Numbered from the stretch's first letter, positions 54,775 through 64,000 are shown. The stretch: DNA of 64,000 bases from Ochrobactrum chromiisoli (GCF_026241335.1 NZ_JAPHAV010000008.1:1-64000), one strand, 5' to 3'. Numbers and translations: made by a program. Notes: generated by a model not told the origin, from the sequence alone.

Positions 54775-56052
54775 ATGCAATTCAAGCCCTATTGGCACGA
54801 CACGACTCCGCCTTTCACTCTTGCGGAAAACACCCCACCGGAAGGGCATTATGATGTAGCCATTATTGGTGGCGGCTTCACAGGAATTTCGGCTGCATTG
54901 CATCTTGCCAAAGCAGGCAGCCGCGTTGCCGTCTTTGAAACAGGCCTTGTCGGCTCAGGTGCTTCAGGGCGCAATGGGGGGCATCTCAACAATGGTCTCG
55001 CGCACAGTTTTATTGCTGCAAAACAACACCTTGGCGCAGAGCGCGCCAAGGCACTCTATAAGGCGTTTGACGATTCCGTCGACACGATTGAACGTATCGT
55101 GCGGGAGGAAAATATCGATTGTTCGTTCCGGCGCGCAGGAAAATTGAAACTTGCTTCAAAGCCAGCCCATTTTGATAGCCTTGCGCGTAATTTCGAAGCC
55201 ATTCACGCGGAAGTTGACCCCGATACAGCGCTGTTGCGCCGCGATCAGCTTATCGGTGAAGTCGGCTCGAATGACTTTCATGGCGCTATGCTTTCAAAGA
55301 AAAGCGCCATGATGCATATGGGGCGCTATGTGACAGGTCTGGCGGGCGCGGCAGCGCGTCACGGCGCGATCATTTTCGAAAATACCACTGTTCTTGAACG
55401 CCGCAAAATCGAAGGCAAACACCAGATTACAACATCGCGCGGCACGGTGACGGCTGACAACGTCATTGTGGCAACCGGTGCCTATACAACAGATAGCTTC
55501 GCCTATTTCCGCAAGCGCATCATACCTGTTGGTAGTTTCATCATTGCGACCCGGCCACTCACGCCAAGTGAAATTGCGGCCACGATGCCCGGCAATCGCA
55601 CCTATGTGACGTCGATGAATATCGGGAATTATTTCCGTCTTGCACCTGATAATCGCATGATTTTTGGTGGCCGCGCGCGCTTTTCAGCCACTTCCGACCA
55701 GCGCTCCGATGGCAAAAGCGGTGCCATTTTGCGTGCAAGCCTCGTCAAAATTTTCCCGCATCTCGCCAATGTAGAAATAGATTATTGCTGGGGCGGGCTG
55801 GTTGATATGACACAGGATCGCTATCCTCGTGCAGGTTTTGCCGATGGCGTGTGGTATGCAATGGGCTATTCCGGGCACGGCGCGCAGATGTCTACCCAGA
55901 TGGGTATTTACCTTGCTGATGCAATCCTTGGCCGGGGCGATAACAATCCAATTTCCGGTCTCGATTGGCCAACCATTCCGGGATATTCGGGCAAGCCATG
56001 GTTTCTGCCGATGGTTGGTTTCTATTATAAGATGCTCGATAAATTCCAATAA
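54775..56052 (+). CDS. FAD-dependent amine oxidase, PuuB-like
   Basis: 425 residues. It begins with YWHDTTPPF, then the FAD motif DVAIIGGGFTGISAALHLAKAG and the second motif GSGASGRNGGHLNNGLA, characteristic of the gamma-glutamylputrescine oxidase (PuuB/OrdL) group; late motif WYAMGYSGHGAQMSTQMG. It oxidises a primary or secondary amine to an aldehyde with release of ammonia or amine and hydrogen peroxide. No glutamylpolyamine synthetase or gamma-glutamyl hydrolase is in the window, so the true substrate may be a differently protected amine. Cotranscribed with the HAD gene. Confidence 0.86.
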   Translation: MQFKPYWHDTTPPFTLAENTPPEGHYDVAIIGGGFTGISAALHLAKAGSRVAVFETGLVGSGASGRNGGHLNNGLAHSFIAAKQHLGAERAKALYKAFDDSVDTIERIVREENIDCSFRRAGKLKLASKPAHFDSLARNFEAIHAEVDPDTALLRRDQLIGEVGSNDFHGAMLSKKSAMMHMGRYVTGLAGAAARHGAIIFENTTVLERRKIEGKHQITTSRGTVTADNVIVATGAYTTDSFAYFRKRIIPVGSFIIATRPLTPSEIAATMPGNRTYVTSMNIGNYFRLAPDNRMIFGGRARFSATSDQRSDGKSGAILRASLVKIFPHLANVEIDYCWGGLVDMTQDRYPRAGFADGVWYAMGYSGHGAQMSTQMGIYLADAILGRGDNNPISGLDWPTIPGYSGKPWFLPMVGFYYKMLDKFQ

Positions 56053-56064
56053 GTTCAGGATAGG

Positions 56065-56089
56065 AAAAGGGCGGATAAACCGCCCTTTT
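56065..56089. terminator. Bidirectional terminator between convergent operons
   Basis: Perfect 10-bp stem: AAAAGGGCGG (56065-56074) pairs with CCGCCCTTTT (56080-56089) around ATAAA. A-tract and T-tract flank the GC core, so it works in both directions between the oxidase and the GabD-like gene. Confidence 0.92.
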
Positions 56090-56093
56090 AATT

Positions 56094-57542
56094 TCACAAA
56101 CCGCCAACATGCAGTGTTTTGATTTCCAAATATTCTTCTATACCAAGCTTTGATCCCTCGCGACCAAGCCCGGACTGTTTAACACCGCCAAACGGTGCAA
56201 CTTCGGTCGAAATGAGGCCTGTATTGAGGCCAACCATGCCAAACTCCAGCGCTTCCGCGACACGCCATGACCGCTTGAGATTTTCGGTATAGAAATACGC
56301 TGCTAGGCCGAAAGGCGTCCCATTGGCAATTTCAATCGCCTGCTCCTCTGTCTCGAAACGGAAAAGCGGCGCGACGGGCCCGAAAGTCTCTTCAGAAGCA
56401 AGCAGCATATCGGTCGTGGCGTCGCCCAAAACGATCGGTCGTGCATATTGGCGGCCTTCCGGCATAGTCTCGCTTTGCGCAAGAATTTTTGCCCCACGTT
56501 CCAGTGCATCGGCAACATGACGCTCGATTTTTTCAATCGCTGCTTGATTGATCATCGGGCCAATCACCACGCCCTTTTGTGTGCCAACGCCCACTTTCAT
56601 CCGCGCGACACGGCTTGAAAGTTTGGCCGCAAAAGCATCATAAACACTGGCCTGTACCAGAATGCGGTTTGAGCAAACGCAGGTTTGGCCACCATTGCGG
56701 AATTTGGAAGCGATAGCGCCTTCAACCGCCTGATCAAGATCAGCATCATCAAACACAATGAATGGCGCATTGCCGCCCAGTTCAAGGCTCAGACGCTTGA
56801 TGCTGTCAGCAGCCCCCTTCATCAGAAGCGAGCCAACACGTGTCGAACCAGTGAAGGATATCTTGCGCACGGTTTCATTGGCCATCAGTTCATTGCCGAT
56901 CTCAGTCGGCATGCCGGTGACAATATTGATGACGCCTGCCGGTATCCCTGCCCGTTCCGCCAACACACCGAGCGCGAGCGCTGAAAACGGCGTAAACTCC
57001 GATGGCTTGATGACGACTGTACAACCGGCAGCCAGCGCTGGAGCCACTTTGCGCGTGATCATCGCATTGGGAAAATTCCAAGGTGTAATGATCGCGCAAA
57101 CGCCGACAGCCTCTTTGAGCACCAGAATACGGCGATCTGCCGTCGGCGAAGGAATACTACCACCATCAATACGACGGGCTTCTTCTGCAAACCACTTCAC
57201 AAAAGAGGCGCCATAGCGAATTTCGCCAACAGCCTCATTGAGCGGCTTGCCCTGTTCAAGCGTCAAAAGCAGCGCAAGATCCTGCTCATGCTCAATCATC
57301 AAATCAAACCAACGTTCCAGCAAAGCTGCACGTTCGGCATGCGTTTTCTTTTTCCATGGCTTGAATGCGGCGTGCGCGGCGTCAATTGCCGCGCGTGTTT
57401 CGGATGCCCCCATATCGGGGATCGTACCCAATGTGCCAAGACTTGCGGGATTGGTTACATCGACAGTGGCACCTGACGCCGCATCCTGCCAGACACCACC
57501 AATGAGGCCTTGTTGTCTGAAAAGGCTCTGATCTTTTAACAT
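56094..57542 (-). CDS. gabD: NAD(P)-dependent succinate-semialdehyde dehydrogenase (GabD-like)
   Basis: 482 residues. PWNFP active-site approach, ELGGNAP with the general-base Glu, catalytic Cys in GGQTCVCSNR, and late EETFGPVAPLFRF. The FIVFDDADLDQAVEGAIASKFRNGGQTCVC stretch is typical of succinate/glutarate-semialdehyde dehydrogenases. It would turn succinate semialdehyde, from GABA-type aminotransfer, into succinate for the TCA cycle. It is the last gene of the six-gene minus-strand operon. Confidence 0.9.
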   Translation of the reverse strand: MLKDQSLFRQQGLIGGVWQDAASGATVDVTNPASLGTLGTIPDMGASETRAAIDAAHAAFKPWKKKTHAERAALLERWFDLMIEHEQDLALLLTLEQGKPLNEAVGEIRYGASFVKWFAEEARRIDGGSIPSPTADRRILVLKEAVGVCAIITPWNFPNAMITRKVAPALAAGCTVVIKPSEFTPFSALALGVLAERAGIPAGVINIVTGMPTEIGNELMANETVRKISFTGSTRVGSLLMKGAADSIKRLSLELGGNAPFIVFDDADLDQAVEGAIASKFRNGGQTCVCSNRILVQASVYDAFAAKLSSRVARMKVGVGTQKGVVIGPMINQAAIEKIERHVADALERGAKILAQSETMPEGRQYARPIVLGDATTDMLLASEETFGPVAPLFRFETEEQAIEIANGTPFGLAAYFYTENLKRSWRVAEALEFGMVGLNTGLISTEVAPFGGVKQSGLGREGSKLGIEEYLEIKTLHVGGL

Positions 57543-57556
57543 TCTTCTGTTCCCTT

Positions 57557-58600
57557 TTATCCGAGAGCTGCAAGCACGGCCTGCGTGATCGCCTCCGTCT
57601 TATCTTTGCCTGCAACTGTGCCGATACCTTGCGCCGTCGCCAATTCAATCGCCGTCATGACGTCTTTGGCGGCCTGATGCTCGCCGAGATGCTCAAGCAT
57701 CATCGCTCCTGACCAGATCGCTGCAATTGGATTGGCAATACCAAGATGCGCAATATCGGGTGCTGAACCATGAACCGGCTCAAACATGGAGGGTGCTGTG
57801 CGGTCCGGATTGATATTGGCCGAAGCCGCATAGCCAAGACCGCCCTGAATGGAAGCGCCCAAATCGGTCAGAATATCGCCAAAGAGATTGGAGGCCACGA
57901 TCACATCAAGGCTTTCCGGTGCCATCACCATACGTGCTGCCATAGCATCAATGTGATAATGCGAGACCTCGACATCAGGATATTCTTTGGCGACTTCTTT
58001 TGTCACTTCATCCCAGAAAACCATCGAGTATTTCTGCGCATTGGATTTGGTCACCGAAGCCAGCTTCTTGCGGCGCAAACGTGCTTGTTCAAAGCCAAAG
58101 CGGATGATCCGCTCAACACCCGCGCGTGTGAAAATCGCAGTTTCGACTGCCACTTCATCTTTCGTACCCGAATGCACGCGTCCGCCAGCACCCGAATATT
58201 CGCCTTCCGTGTTTTCGCGGATACACAGAATATCAAAGCCTTCAGAGCGCAGCGGCCCTGTTACGCCTGCAAGGAGACGATGCGGGCGAATATTGGCATA
58301 TTGCACAAACGCCTTACGGATCGGCAGCAGCAAGCCATGCAAAGAGACAGAATCCGGCACTTCCGCTGGCCAGCCAACAGCACCAAGATAAATCGCGTCG
58401 AACTTGCGTAATGTCTCAATGCCATCAGCAGGCATCATCGCGCCAGTTTCATGATAATAGGCGCAAGACCACGGGAAGCTTTTGCCTTCCAGCGTGAAGC
58501 CAGTGCGTTTTGCAGCCGCTTGCAAAACCTGCCACGCCGCATCCGTCACATTCTTACCGATACCGTCACCCGGAATAAGTGCAATCGAATAGGTTGTCAT
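57557..58600 (-). CDS. Tartrate/D-malate/isopropylmalate-type dehydrogenase
   Basis: 347 residues of the beta-decarboxylating dehydrogenase family: IALIPGDGIG, substrate-loop CIRENTEGEYSGAGGRVH, SNAQKYS, VASNLFGDILTDLGASIQGGLG and FEPVHGSAPDIA. The EGEYSG-x-G and lack of leucine-pathway neighbours point to the TtuC/DmlA branch (tartrate or D-malate dehydrogenase). It would produce a 2-oxo acid and CO2 from a hydroxy-dicarboxylate. How this fits an amine route is unclear; it may process a hydroxyacid side product. Confidence 0.87.
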   Translation of the reverse strand: MTTYSIALIPGDGIGKNVTDAAWQVLQAAAKRTGFTLEGKSFPWSCAYYHETGAMMPADGIETLRKFDAIYLGAVGWPAEVPDSVSLHGLLLPIRKAFVQYANIRPHRLLAGVTGPLRSEGFDILCIRENTEGEYSGAGGRVHSGTKDEVAVETAIFTRAGVERIIRFGFEQARLRRKKLASVTKSNAQKYSMVFWDEVTKEVAKEYPDVEVSHYHIDAMAARMVMAPESLDVIVASNLFGDILTDLGASIQGGLGYAASANINPDRTAPSMFEPVHGSAPDIAHLGIANPIAAIWSGAMMLEHLGEHQAAKDVMTAIELATAQGIGTVAGKDKTEAITQAVLAALG

Positions 58601-58611
58601 TGTTCGCTCCC

Positions 58612-60075
58612 TTATAAATCGATAAGCACGCTTTTGGATTTACGATTTGCGAGATAGGCTTCACGACCGAGATCCTTGCCAATACCGGAGCTTTTATAGC
58701 CGCCGGTTGGCAGGATATGATCGCGCGATCGCCCATAGCGGTTGACCCAGATGGTGCCTGCCTGCAATGCTTTTGTTACGCGGATTGCGCGTGACAGATC
58801 ACGCGTGAAAAGACCTGCTGCCAGCCCATAAGTCGGATGATCCGCAAGTGCTAAAGCTTCGTCTTCTTCGCCAAATGTCTGGATCGTCAGAACAGGACCA
58901 AAAATTTCTTCGGTAACGGCTGGTGAGCTTTCAGTGACACCACGCAAAAGCGTCGGCTCATAAAAATAGCCTTCGCGGTCCATCCGTTTTCCACCGACAA
59001 CACTTTGTGCGCCAAGCCTGACAGCCTTCTGCACAATCTCGTCAATACGACAAATCTGGCGTTCGGAAATAATGGGCGAATATTGCGTGTTCTCATCCCA
59101 GGTCACGCCCGGCTTGATATTGGCCATATGCCGCGCAATCGCTTCACTCAATGCGTCGGCAATTTCCTCTGCAACAATCAGGCGCGAACCGGCCACACAG
59201 GCTTGTCCGGCATTGCTGAGAATTCCACGCGTGATGACAGTTGCAGCCAGTTCCAGATCTGCATCGGCAAACACCACCTGCGGACTTTTTCCGCCAAGCT
59301 CCAGCGTCATCGGCTTGATGCCGGTGCGCGCAATATTCTCCATAATCGCAGCACCCGCAGCCGTCGATCCGGTGAAGCTGACCTTTGAAATATCAGAATG
59401 GCCGGTCATGGCATTGCCAGTGGTTGGTCCATCACCCAGCACGATATTGATAAGCCCTGCCGGAATTCCCGCTTTGACCGCAAGTTCAGCCATATAAAGG
59501 GTGGAAAACGGCGTCATTTCAGACGGTTTCAGAACAACGGCATTGCCTGCGGCAAGTGCCGGTCCAAGCTTCCAGCCCGCCATAGAGATCGGAAAATTCC
59601 ATGGCGTGATTGCGCCGATCACACCATAAGGCTCGCTCAGCGTCATGCCGAATGTGCTCGCGCTTGTCGGCACAACAGCGCTGCCCTCCTTGTCGGCAAA
59701 TTCAGCAAAGAAACGGATTTGCTCAGCCGTGACAGCAATATCGCCTTCAATAAGCTGTGCAATCGGGCGTGTTGAAGAAACGGCTTCCAGACGTGCAAGC
59801 GTCAGTGCTTCCTGTTCAATAAGCTCAGCCCAGCGATGCATCGCATTAAGGCGCTCGCGTGGGCGAGCATCGGCCCAACCACTCGTTTTCAATGCAGCCT
59901 TGGCGGCCTGAACTGCCCGATCAACCACCCCTTCATCGGCGATAGGACAATCCCCGTAAGCTCTACCGTCAGAAGGCCGGCGCATTTCCATCCCGCCGGA
60001 AACATCGATACGCTCTCCGCCGATATAATGGTAAAACGGGAGTTCAAGCGCTTCGGGATTAAAGCTTAAAGTCAT
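58612..60075 (-). CDS. Aldehyde dehydrogenase
   Basis: 487 residues from the ATG at 60075 (GAGGTG upstream). PWNFP, ELGGKSP, catalytic Cys in AGQACVAGSR, and VTEEIFGPVL are all present. The sequence is general ALDH/betaine-aldehyde-like; the WVNRYGRSRDHILPTGGYKSSGIGKDLG terminus recalls aminoaldehyde dehydrogenases. It probably oxidises the aldehyde released by the PuuB-like oxidase or the aminotransferase. Spaced 11 bp from the next gene of the operon. Confidence 0.88.
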   Translation of the reverse strand: MTLSFNPEALELPFYHYIGGERIDVSGGMEMRRPSDGRAYGDCPIADEGVVDRAVQAAKAALKTSGWADARPRERLNAMHRWAELIEQEALTLARLEAVSSTRPIAQLIEGDIAVTAEQIRFFAEFADKEGSAVVPTSASTFGMTLSEPYGVIGAITPWNFPISMAGWKLGPALAAGNAVVLKPSEMTPFSTLYMAELAVKAGIPAGLINIVLGDGPTTGNAMTGHSDISKVSFTGSTAAGAAIMENIARTGIKPMTLELGGKSPQVVFADADLELAATVITRGILSNAGQACVAGSRLIVAEEIADALSEAIARHMANIKPGVTWDENTQYSPIISERQICRIDEIVQKAVRLGAQSVVGGKRMDREGYFYEPTLLRGVTESSPAVTEEIFGPVLTIQTFGEEDEALALADHPTYGLAAGLFTRDLSRAIRVTKALQAGTIWVNRYGRSRDHILPTGGYKSSGIGKDLGREAYLANRKSKSVLIDL

Positions 60076-60200
60076 CGCGCACCTCGCACTTTCTTTGCTT
60101 AAGACCTTAGTGCCGCTGACGCCGCATTTTCGATCAAGAAATGCCCGCCCGACGGCTTTTATGCGCGTCAAGCGGGTTTTATGCGGCGGATTATTCTGGC

Positions 60201-60557
60201 TTACTCGTAAACGCAGAGGTAAATTTTGCGCACCGTTTCAATCGTGCGCCAGACACCGACAAAACCCGGCTTCATGACAAAGCTGTCGCCTGCGCGATAT
60301 GTCTTGGTTTCACCACCCTTTTCCTCAATCTCGACGAGACCGGAAAGGATGTGGCAGAACTCCAGTGTCGTCCCCTTAATGGAATGCGTTTCGCCCGGCG
60401 TTGCTTCCCAGACTCCCGTCAGAACCTTATCATTTTTGGAAGCATCCTGTGCCCATGTCTTGAATTCAGGAGAACCCGAAATAAGACGATCCGGCGTTGG
60501 CAACGCTTCTTTCGGTACAAAGTCGGGATTTGGATCAATGGTAATCAGAAGCGACAT
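60201..60557 (-). CDS. Cupin-domain protein
   Basis: 118 residues, single cupin barrel of the small DUF861-like type: WEATPGETHSIKGTTLEFCHILSGLVEIEEKGGETKTYRAGDSFVMKPGFVGVW. Such small cupins are often encoded next to FAD amine oxidases and aldehyde dehydrogenases of amine catabolism; their reaction is not settled. It has His in the first motif but not a full 3-His/Glu metal set, so catalysis is uncertain. A 125-bp gap separates it from the aldehyde dehydrogenase gene. Confidence 0.8.
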   Translation of the reverse strand: MSLLITIDPNPDFVPKEALPTPDRLISGSPEFKTWAQDASKNDKVLTGVWEATPGETHSIKGTTLEFCHILSGLVEIEEKGGETKTYRAGDSFVMKPGFVGVWRTIETVRKIYLCVYE

Positions 60558-60574
60558 GGAATTCCCCTTTTAGA

Positions 60575-61498
60575 TTAATAACCAAGTGTGCGATCGATCA
60601 GGCCGATCAGTTTTTCCCCGGCGAGATAACGCTGGATGTTCTCAATGACGGATTTTGCAGCCGTGTGCGGCTGCGTGACGGAAGCGATATGTGGCGTAAT
60701 GAGCACTTTCGGATGGGACCAAAGCGGATGCCCCACAGGCAGCGGCTCAGGATCGGTTACGTCACACATTGCCGCTGCAAGATGTCCGCTATCCAAGGCT
60801 TGGATCAGTGCATTTTGATCGAGCTGCGGCCCTCGTCCTGTATGCAGCAAGCGCGCCCCCTTTGGCAGCAACGCAAACAGATCAGCATTCAGGATACCGC
60901 GTGTTTCATAGGTCAGCGGCAGCAGGCATATGAGAATATCTGTTTGCCCCAGAAAGGGCGCAAACTGTTCTTCACCATAAAAACACGCAACACCTTCAAT
61001 GTCTTTTTTGCTCCGGCTCCAGCCTGAAATCGGAAACTGAAACGGTAGCAGCCGTTCAATAGCTGCCTGTGCAAGCATGCCAAGCCCCAGAAAGCCTATG
61101 CGGCGCTCACTGGCCTGCACGATCGAAAGTGCGCGCCAGTCTTCATTTTTCTGCTGTTGACGATAGGCGATGGCTTCACGATGCAAGGTCAGCACGCCAA
61201 GCGTCACATATTCCTGCATCATGCGAACAATGCCGTCCTCAACCATGCGCACAAGCTTGACATGCGCGGGAACAGTTCCCGGCTTGAACTGATCGACACC
61301 AGCACCAATTGAAAAAAGAATTTCCAGATTGCGGTAGCGCGCTATGTCATCTGGCGCTACCCAACTGATAAGATAGCGGATTTTGTCAGGATCGACATCT
61401 TCTCCCGCCTGATAAAACGCGATATCCGGCAGCGCCTGAACAAAAGCGTCGCGAAAAACAGCGCCGCGCGCGGCATCCGAATTAAAGAGAAACGCCAT
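60575..61498 (-). CDS. D-2-hydroxyacid dehydrogenase, GhrA-like
   Basis: 307 residues. NAD(P)-binding core [17 protein letters not shown], in which the last Gly of the usual GxGxxG is Ala, and catalytic Arg, Glu and His in [17 protein letters not shown] and ITPHIAS. The pattern and size match GhrA-type glyoxylate/hydroxypyruvate reductases. It would reduce a 2-oxo acid such as glyoxylate. Spaced 17 bp before the cupin gene. Confidence 0.87.
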   Translation of the reverse strand: MAFLFNSDAARGAVFRDAFVQALPDIAFYQAGEDVDPDKIRYLISWVAPDDIARYRNLEILFSIGAGVDQFKPGTVPAHVKLVRMVEDGIVRMMQEYVTLGVLTLHREAIAYRQQQKNEDWRALSIVQASERRIGFLGLGMLAQAAIERLLPFQFPISGWSRSKKDIEGVACFYGEEQFAPFLGQTDILICLLPLTYETRGILNADLFALLPKGARLLHTGRGPQLDQNALIQALDSGHLAAAMCDVTDPEPLPVGHPLWSHPKVLITPHIASVTQPHTAAKSVIENIQRYLAGEKLIGLIDRTLGY

Positions 61499-61520
61499 AC
61501 GATTCTGCCGCCAACTTGGG

Positions 61521-62645
61521 TTATATGATCAAGCGCGCGCCAAGATCGTCGATCATTTTCTGACACGCATGAAGTTCATTGATTTCGATATATTCGTTGG
61601 GGCGATGCGCGCGGCCAATATCACCAGGACCGCAGATAATCGCATCAATACCCGCTTGCTGAAAAAGCCCGGCTTCTGTGCCATAGCTTACCGCAGCCAT
61701 TGCTTCCCGCCCCGTTAGTTCCACCATCAATTGTGAAAGTGCGCTTTCGTCAGACAGCGACAAGGCAGGATAAGAACTCAGCTCATGCCAATGCACTTCA
61801 AATCCATCGTCGCGCAAAGCGAGCAATTGCTTTCTCACCGGCTCAAGCAAAGACAAAGGCGATACACCGGAAATTGCGCGCACCTCGATATCTGCGGTGC
61901 AGCGATCCGGGATGATATTGACAGCCTGCCCGCCGGAAACCACGCCAAACTGCAAAGAGGAATAAGACGGCTCGAAATTATGATCGAACGGTCCGTTTTG
62001 CAGTGATTGACCATAGACCGCAGCCTGCGCAATGACAGTGGCCATAGCATGAACAGCATTCAACCCCAGATCGGGACGCGACGAGTGCCCTGAACGCCCG
62101 ATGACTTCAAGTCGCGCAGCAGCCTTGCCTTTATGCGCACGCACAGCCTGCATCCGGCTTGGCTCTCCGATGATCGCACCAAGCGGCTTCGCGCAGAGCT
62201 TAGGAAGCTCCGCGAGCATATGCGGTACACCCCGACAGCCTGCCTCTTCATCATAGGAAAATGCCAGGTGAACCGGCCGCTGCAAGGAACTGGACGACAA
62301 TTTGGGCAAAGCCGCCAAAGCACATGCCAGAAAGCCTTTCATGTCAGTCGTGCCACGACCATAAAGCTTTTCGCCATCCTTATGGAGCTTGAATGGGTCG
62401 GTTGACCATTCAGCCTCTCCGGCAGGCACCACATCCATATGACCGGAAAGAATATAGCCCGGCACATCGCGTGGACCGACAGTCATGAACAGGTTCGCCC
62501 TGTCACCTTCCGGTCCCGGAAGCATATCAACCTGCGCTCCATGCGCTTTTGCATAGGCACTGATCCAACCGACAATCGGGTCATTGGCGGTGCCCACGAC
62601 GGAGGGAAACCCGATCAATGCGGCAAGAATTTCTTCGACGTTCAT
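61521..62645 (-). CDS. M20-family deacylase, acetylornithine deacetylase (ArgE)-like
   Basis: About 374 residues, the ArgE length. Metal ligands lie in [19 protein letters not shown] and the general-base pair DEEAGCRG. The start at 62645 is chosen for family length; an upstream in-frame extension of 60 codons is unlike the family. It hydrolyses N-acyl (acetyl, possibly succinyl) groups from an amino acid or amine. It is the first gene of the six-gene operon and divergent from the acetyltransferase at 62.9 kb. A biosynthetic ArgE role is possible but the company is catabolic. Also a candidate for removing the acyl group in the racemase pathway at 30 kb. Confidence 0.86.
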   Translation of the reverse strand: MNVEEILAALIGFPSVVGTANDPIVGWISAYAKAHGAQVDMLPGPEGDRANLFMTVGPRDVPGYILSGHMDVVPAGEAEWSTDPFKLHKDGEKLYGRGTTDMKGFLACALAALPKLSSSSLQRPVHLAFSYDEEAGCRGVPHMLAELPKLCAKPLGAIIGEPSRMQAVRAHKGKAAARLEVIGRSGHSSRPDLGLNAVHAMATVIAQAAVYGQSLQNGPFDHNFEPSYSSLQFGVVSGGQAVNIIPDRCTADIEVRAISGVSPLSLLEPVRKQLLALRDDGFEVHWHELSSYPALSLSDESALSQLMVELTGREAMAAVSYGTEAGLFQQAGIDAIICGPGDIGRAHRPNEYIEINELHACQKMIDDLGARLII

Positions 62646-62886
62646 GAATACCACATGCAAGGTTACTCTTCGGATTTTTACCAGCATAAGAGCGCCGCCC
62701 AGTGTTCCGTGCCGAATAAGGCGTAGCTTTAAACAAAGATTGCGAATTACCCCTGCCAAGAAGCAAATCCTGCCGCGAGCGCCATGTGATGATGCGGCAA
62801 AATACGTCTGCCAGACGGATTGCATTCATTGGCAGGATCAAAAACACTACTTATTGCAGGCTAGGGAATTGGGTTAGGACGCTGAT

Positions 62887-63765
62887 ATGCAGAATTCAGT
62901 GCGGCTGAAATCGTTTGAACTGATGGCGCAAGACATCGCAAATGTCGATGTCAGCATGCTGCATGCGCTTTCCATGGGCGTCCGCTGGCCGCATCGTCCC
63001 AATGACTGGGAGCAACTTCTGCAAACGGGTCGGGGTATCGTGGCCGTTGACGGGATCGGACGCGTGTTCGGAAGTGCGATGTGGTTTCCCTACGGGGACG
63101 ATTTTGCAACCATTGGGATGGTGATCACATCGCCGCGCGCGCAGGCCCAGGGAAACGGACGCTGGCTTATGGATCAGGTGCTTGAACGTTGCAGCGGTCG
63201 AAATCTCAGTCTCAACGCAACCCATGCCGCCTATAGTCTTTACATTTCGCTAGGGTTTAAGAATGAAGCAACCGTCTATCAGTGTCAGGGTGAAACAGCG
63301 CTCACGCTTCCCGAAATTCCCTTTGCTGACGGTGACATTGTTCGTCTTTCGGATAGCGAATTTGAAACGCTGGCTCATTTGGACGCTCAGGCTTTCGGCG
63401 TCAATCGCGCCGGTTTGTTAAAGCACCTGTCTGACAAAGCAGAAATCTTTGGCTTGAAACGCAATGGCCAACTGGTCGGCTATTCCTTCTGCCGCGAATT
63501 CGGTCGGGGCAAAGTTATCGGCCCAATCGTGGCGCGTAACGATGAGGATGCAATCCAGCTCACTGCAATCCATCTGCATAATCTCAGAGGAGCCTTTGCC
63601 CGTGTCGATACGCGCGAGAAAACCGGTCCGTTTGCAGATTATCTTGCACAATGTCGGCTTGGTGTTTTCAGCACAGTCACCACAATGTCGAAAGGCAAGC
63701 CATTTCTGAACAGAAAGAGTGACACCCCTTGGGTGTATGGGCTTGCAGCCCATTGCTGGGGTTAA
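62887..63765 (+). CDS. Two-domain GNAT acetyltransferase (paralogue of the 52.9-kb gene)
   Basis: 292 residues. N-terminal GNAT domain with WPHRPNDWEQLLQTGRG and TSPRAQAQGNGRWLMDQVLERCSGR, where the usual R/Q-x-x-G-x-G/A acetyl-CoA loop reads QAQGNGR; C-terminal GNAT-like half with GRGKVIGPIVARNDEDAIQL. It shares WPHRxxDW and GRGxVIGPxVA with the protein at 52.9 kb. AGGA precedes the ATG. It is divergent from the ArgE-like deacylase operon, so acylation and deacylation genes share one 241-bp control region. Confidence 0.84.
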   Translation: MQNSVRLKSFELMAQDIANVDVSMLHALSMGVRWPHRPNDWEQLLQTGRGIVAVDGIGRVFGSAMWFPYGDDFATIGMVITSPRAQAQGNGRWLMDQVLERCSGRNLSLNATHAAYSLYISLGFKNEATVYQCQGETALTLPEIPFADGDIVRLSDSEFETLAHLDAQAFGVNRAGLLKHLSDKAEIFGLKRNGQLVGYSFCREFGRGKVIGPIVARNDEDAIQLTAIHLHNLRGAFARVDTREKTGPFADYLAQCRLGVFSTVTTMSKGKPFLNRKSDTPWVYGLAAHCWG

Positions 63766-64000
63766 CAGAAACCTAAACAATTGCCTTTCAGCAAAGCATA
63801 ATATCGAAGTGCATTTCTTGTGAAAGCTCGTTTGGAACATCATTGTAACAACACAAGAGCTGCCTTCCACCGTCATTTTTCGTGCGCCGCAGTCACCGGC
63901 ACTGCCATGATACTGCGTCGGGGATACGGTCTCAGCGCTCCACTCATTGCGCCAGCATGAGATCGCCATCACGGAATAATCAATATTTTCCGGTGCTTAA
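63766..64000. other. Right-edge intergenic DNA
   Basis: 235 bp after the acetyltransferase stop. No gene, terminator or repeat recognised. Confidence 0.4.

Noticed and set aside
54091-56052. Halo-acid degradation operon
   Set aside because: One HAD type II protein alone is weak evidence; the cotranscribed oxidase and surroundings point to amine metabolism.
1-64000. CRISPR arrays, tRNA/rRNA genes, transposases or phage genes
   Set aside because: No direct-repeat arrays, cloverleaf-like genes, DDE/HUH transposase motifs or integrase genes were found on reading both strands.

Overview
The window reads as a chromosome segment from a Rhizobiales alphaproteobacterium, most likely the Ochrobactrum/Brucella group. 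The basis is indirect: a high density of ABC importers for small nutrients, fused two-domain dipeptide-type ATPases, an autotransporter with a Pro-rich linker, and a pseudoazurin/NnrS pair behind an FNR-type box, as expected of a soil denitrifier. No rRNA, tRNA, phage, insertion sequence or CRISPR array was seen. Nearly everything is catabolic or transport-related.

Layout. (1) 1-2.7 kb: 3' part of an autotransporter. (2) 3-12.2 kb: pentitol island. An AraC regulator heads a minus-strand operon of a ribose-type ABC importer, ribitol 2-dehydrogenase, an FGGY pentulose kinase and an L-xylulose-reductase-like SDR; a separate xylitol-type dehydrogenase lies upstream. (3) 12.6-19.7 kb: dipeptide-type ABC operon ending in a CocE-type serine hydrolase. 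(4) 19.9-21.1 kb: small membrane protein and LysR regulator. (5) 21.3-29.1 kb: GntR-controlled sugar module (esterase, ABC importer with its ATPase divergent, ketose-3-epimerase-like TIM barrel, Gfo/Idh/MocA dehydrogenase). (6) 29.5-35.0 kb: COG3375-type acyltransferase, N-succinylamino acid racemase-like enolase, M81 peptidase, orphan amino-acid binding protein and a LysR; a candidate D-amino acid salvage cluster. (7) 35.1-36.9 kb: pseudoazurin and NnrS. (8) 37.0-41.8 kb: KgtP-like 2-oxoglutarate permease divergent from a DctB/DctD-type two-component system whose response regulator lacks the GAFTGA loop. (9) 41.8-46.0 kb: ArgP/LysE-type pair, a deformylase homologue lacking metal ligands, a DadA-like oxidase and an AsnC regulator. 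(10) 46.0-63.8 kb: amine or N-acyl-amine catabolic island with a second dipeptide-type ABC system, omega-aminotransferase, two paralogous acetyltransferases, HAD protein, PuuB-like oxidase, and a six-gene operon (ArgE-like deacylase, GhrA-like dehydrogenase, cupin, aldehyde dehydrogenase, tartrate/isopropylmalate-type dehydrogenase, GabD-like dehydrogenase).

Cross-cutting pattern: in three of the four binding-protein-first ABC operons, a perfect hairpin sits in the gap immediately after the binding-protein gene, consistent with unequal expression within the operon. The least conventional items are the GAFTGA-less regulator, the deformylase-like pseudoenzyme, the racemase/M81 cluster and the amine island, which has GabD- and PuuB-type enzymes but no glutamylpolyamine synthetase.
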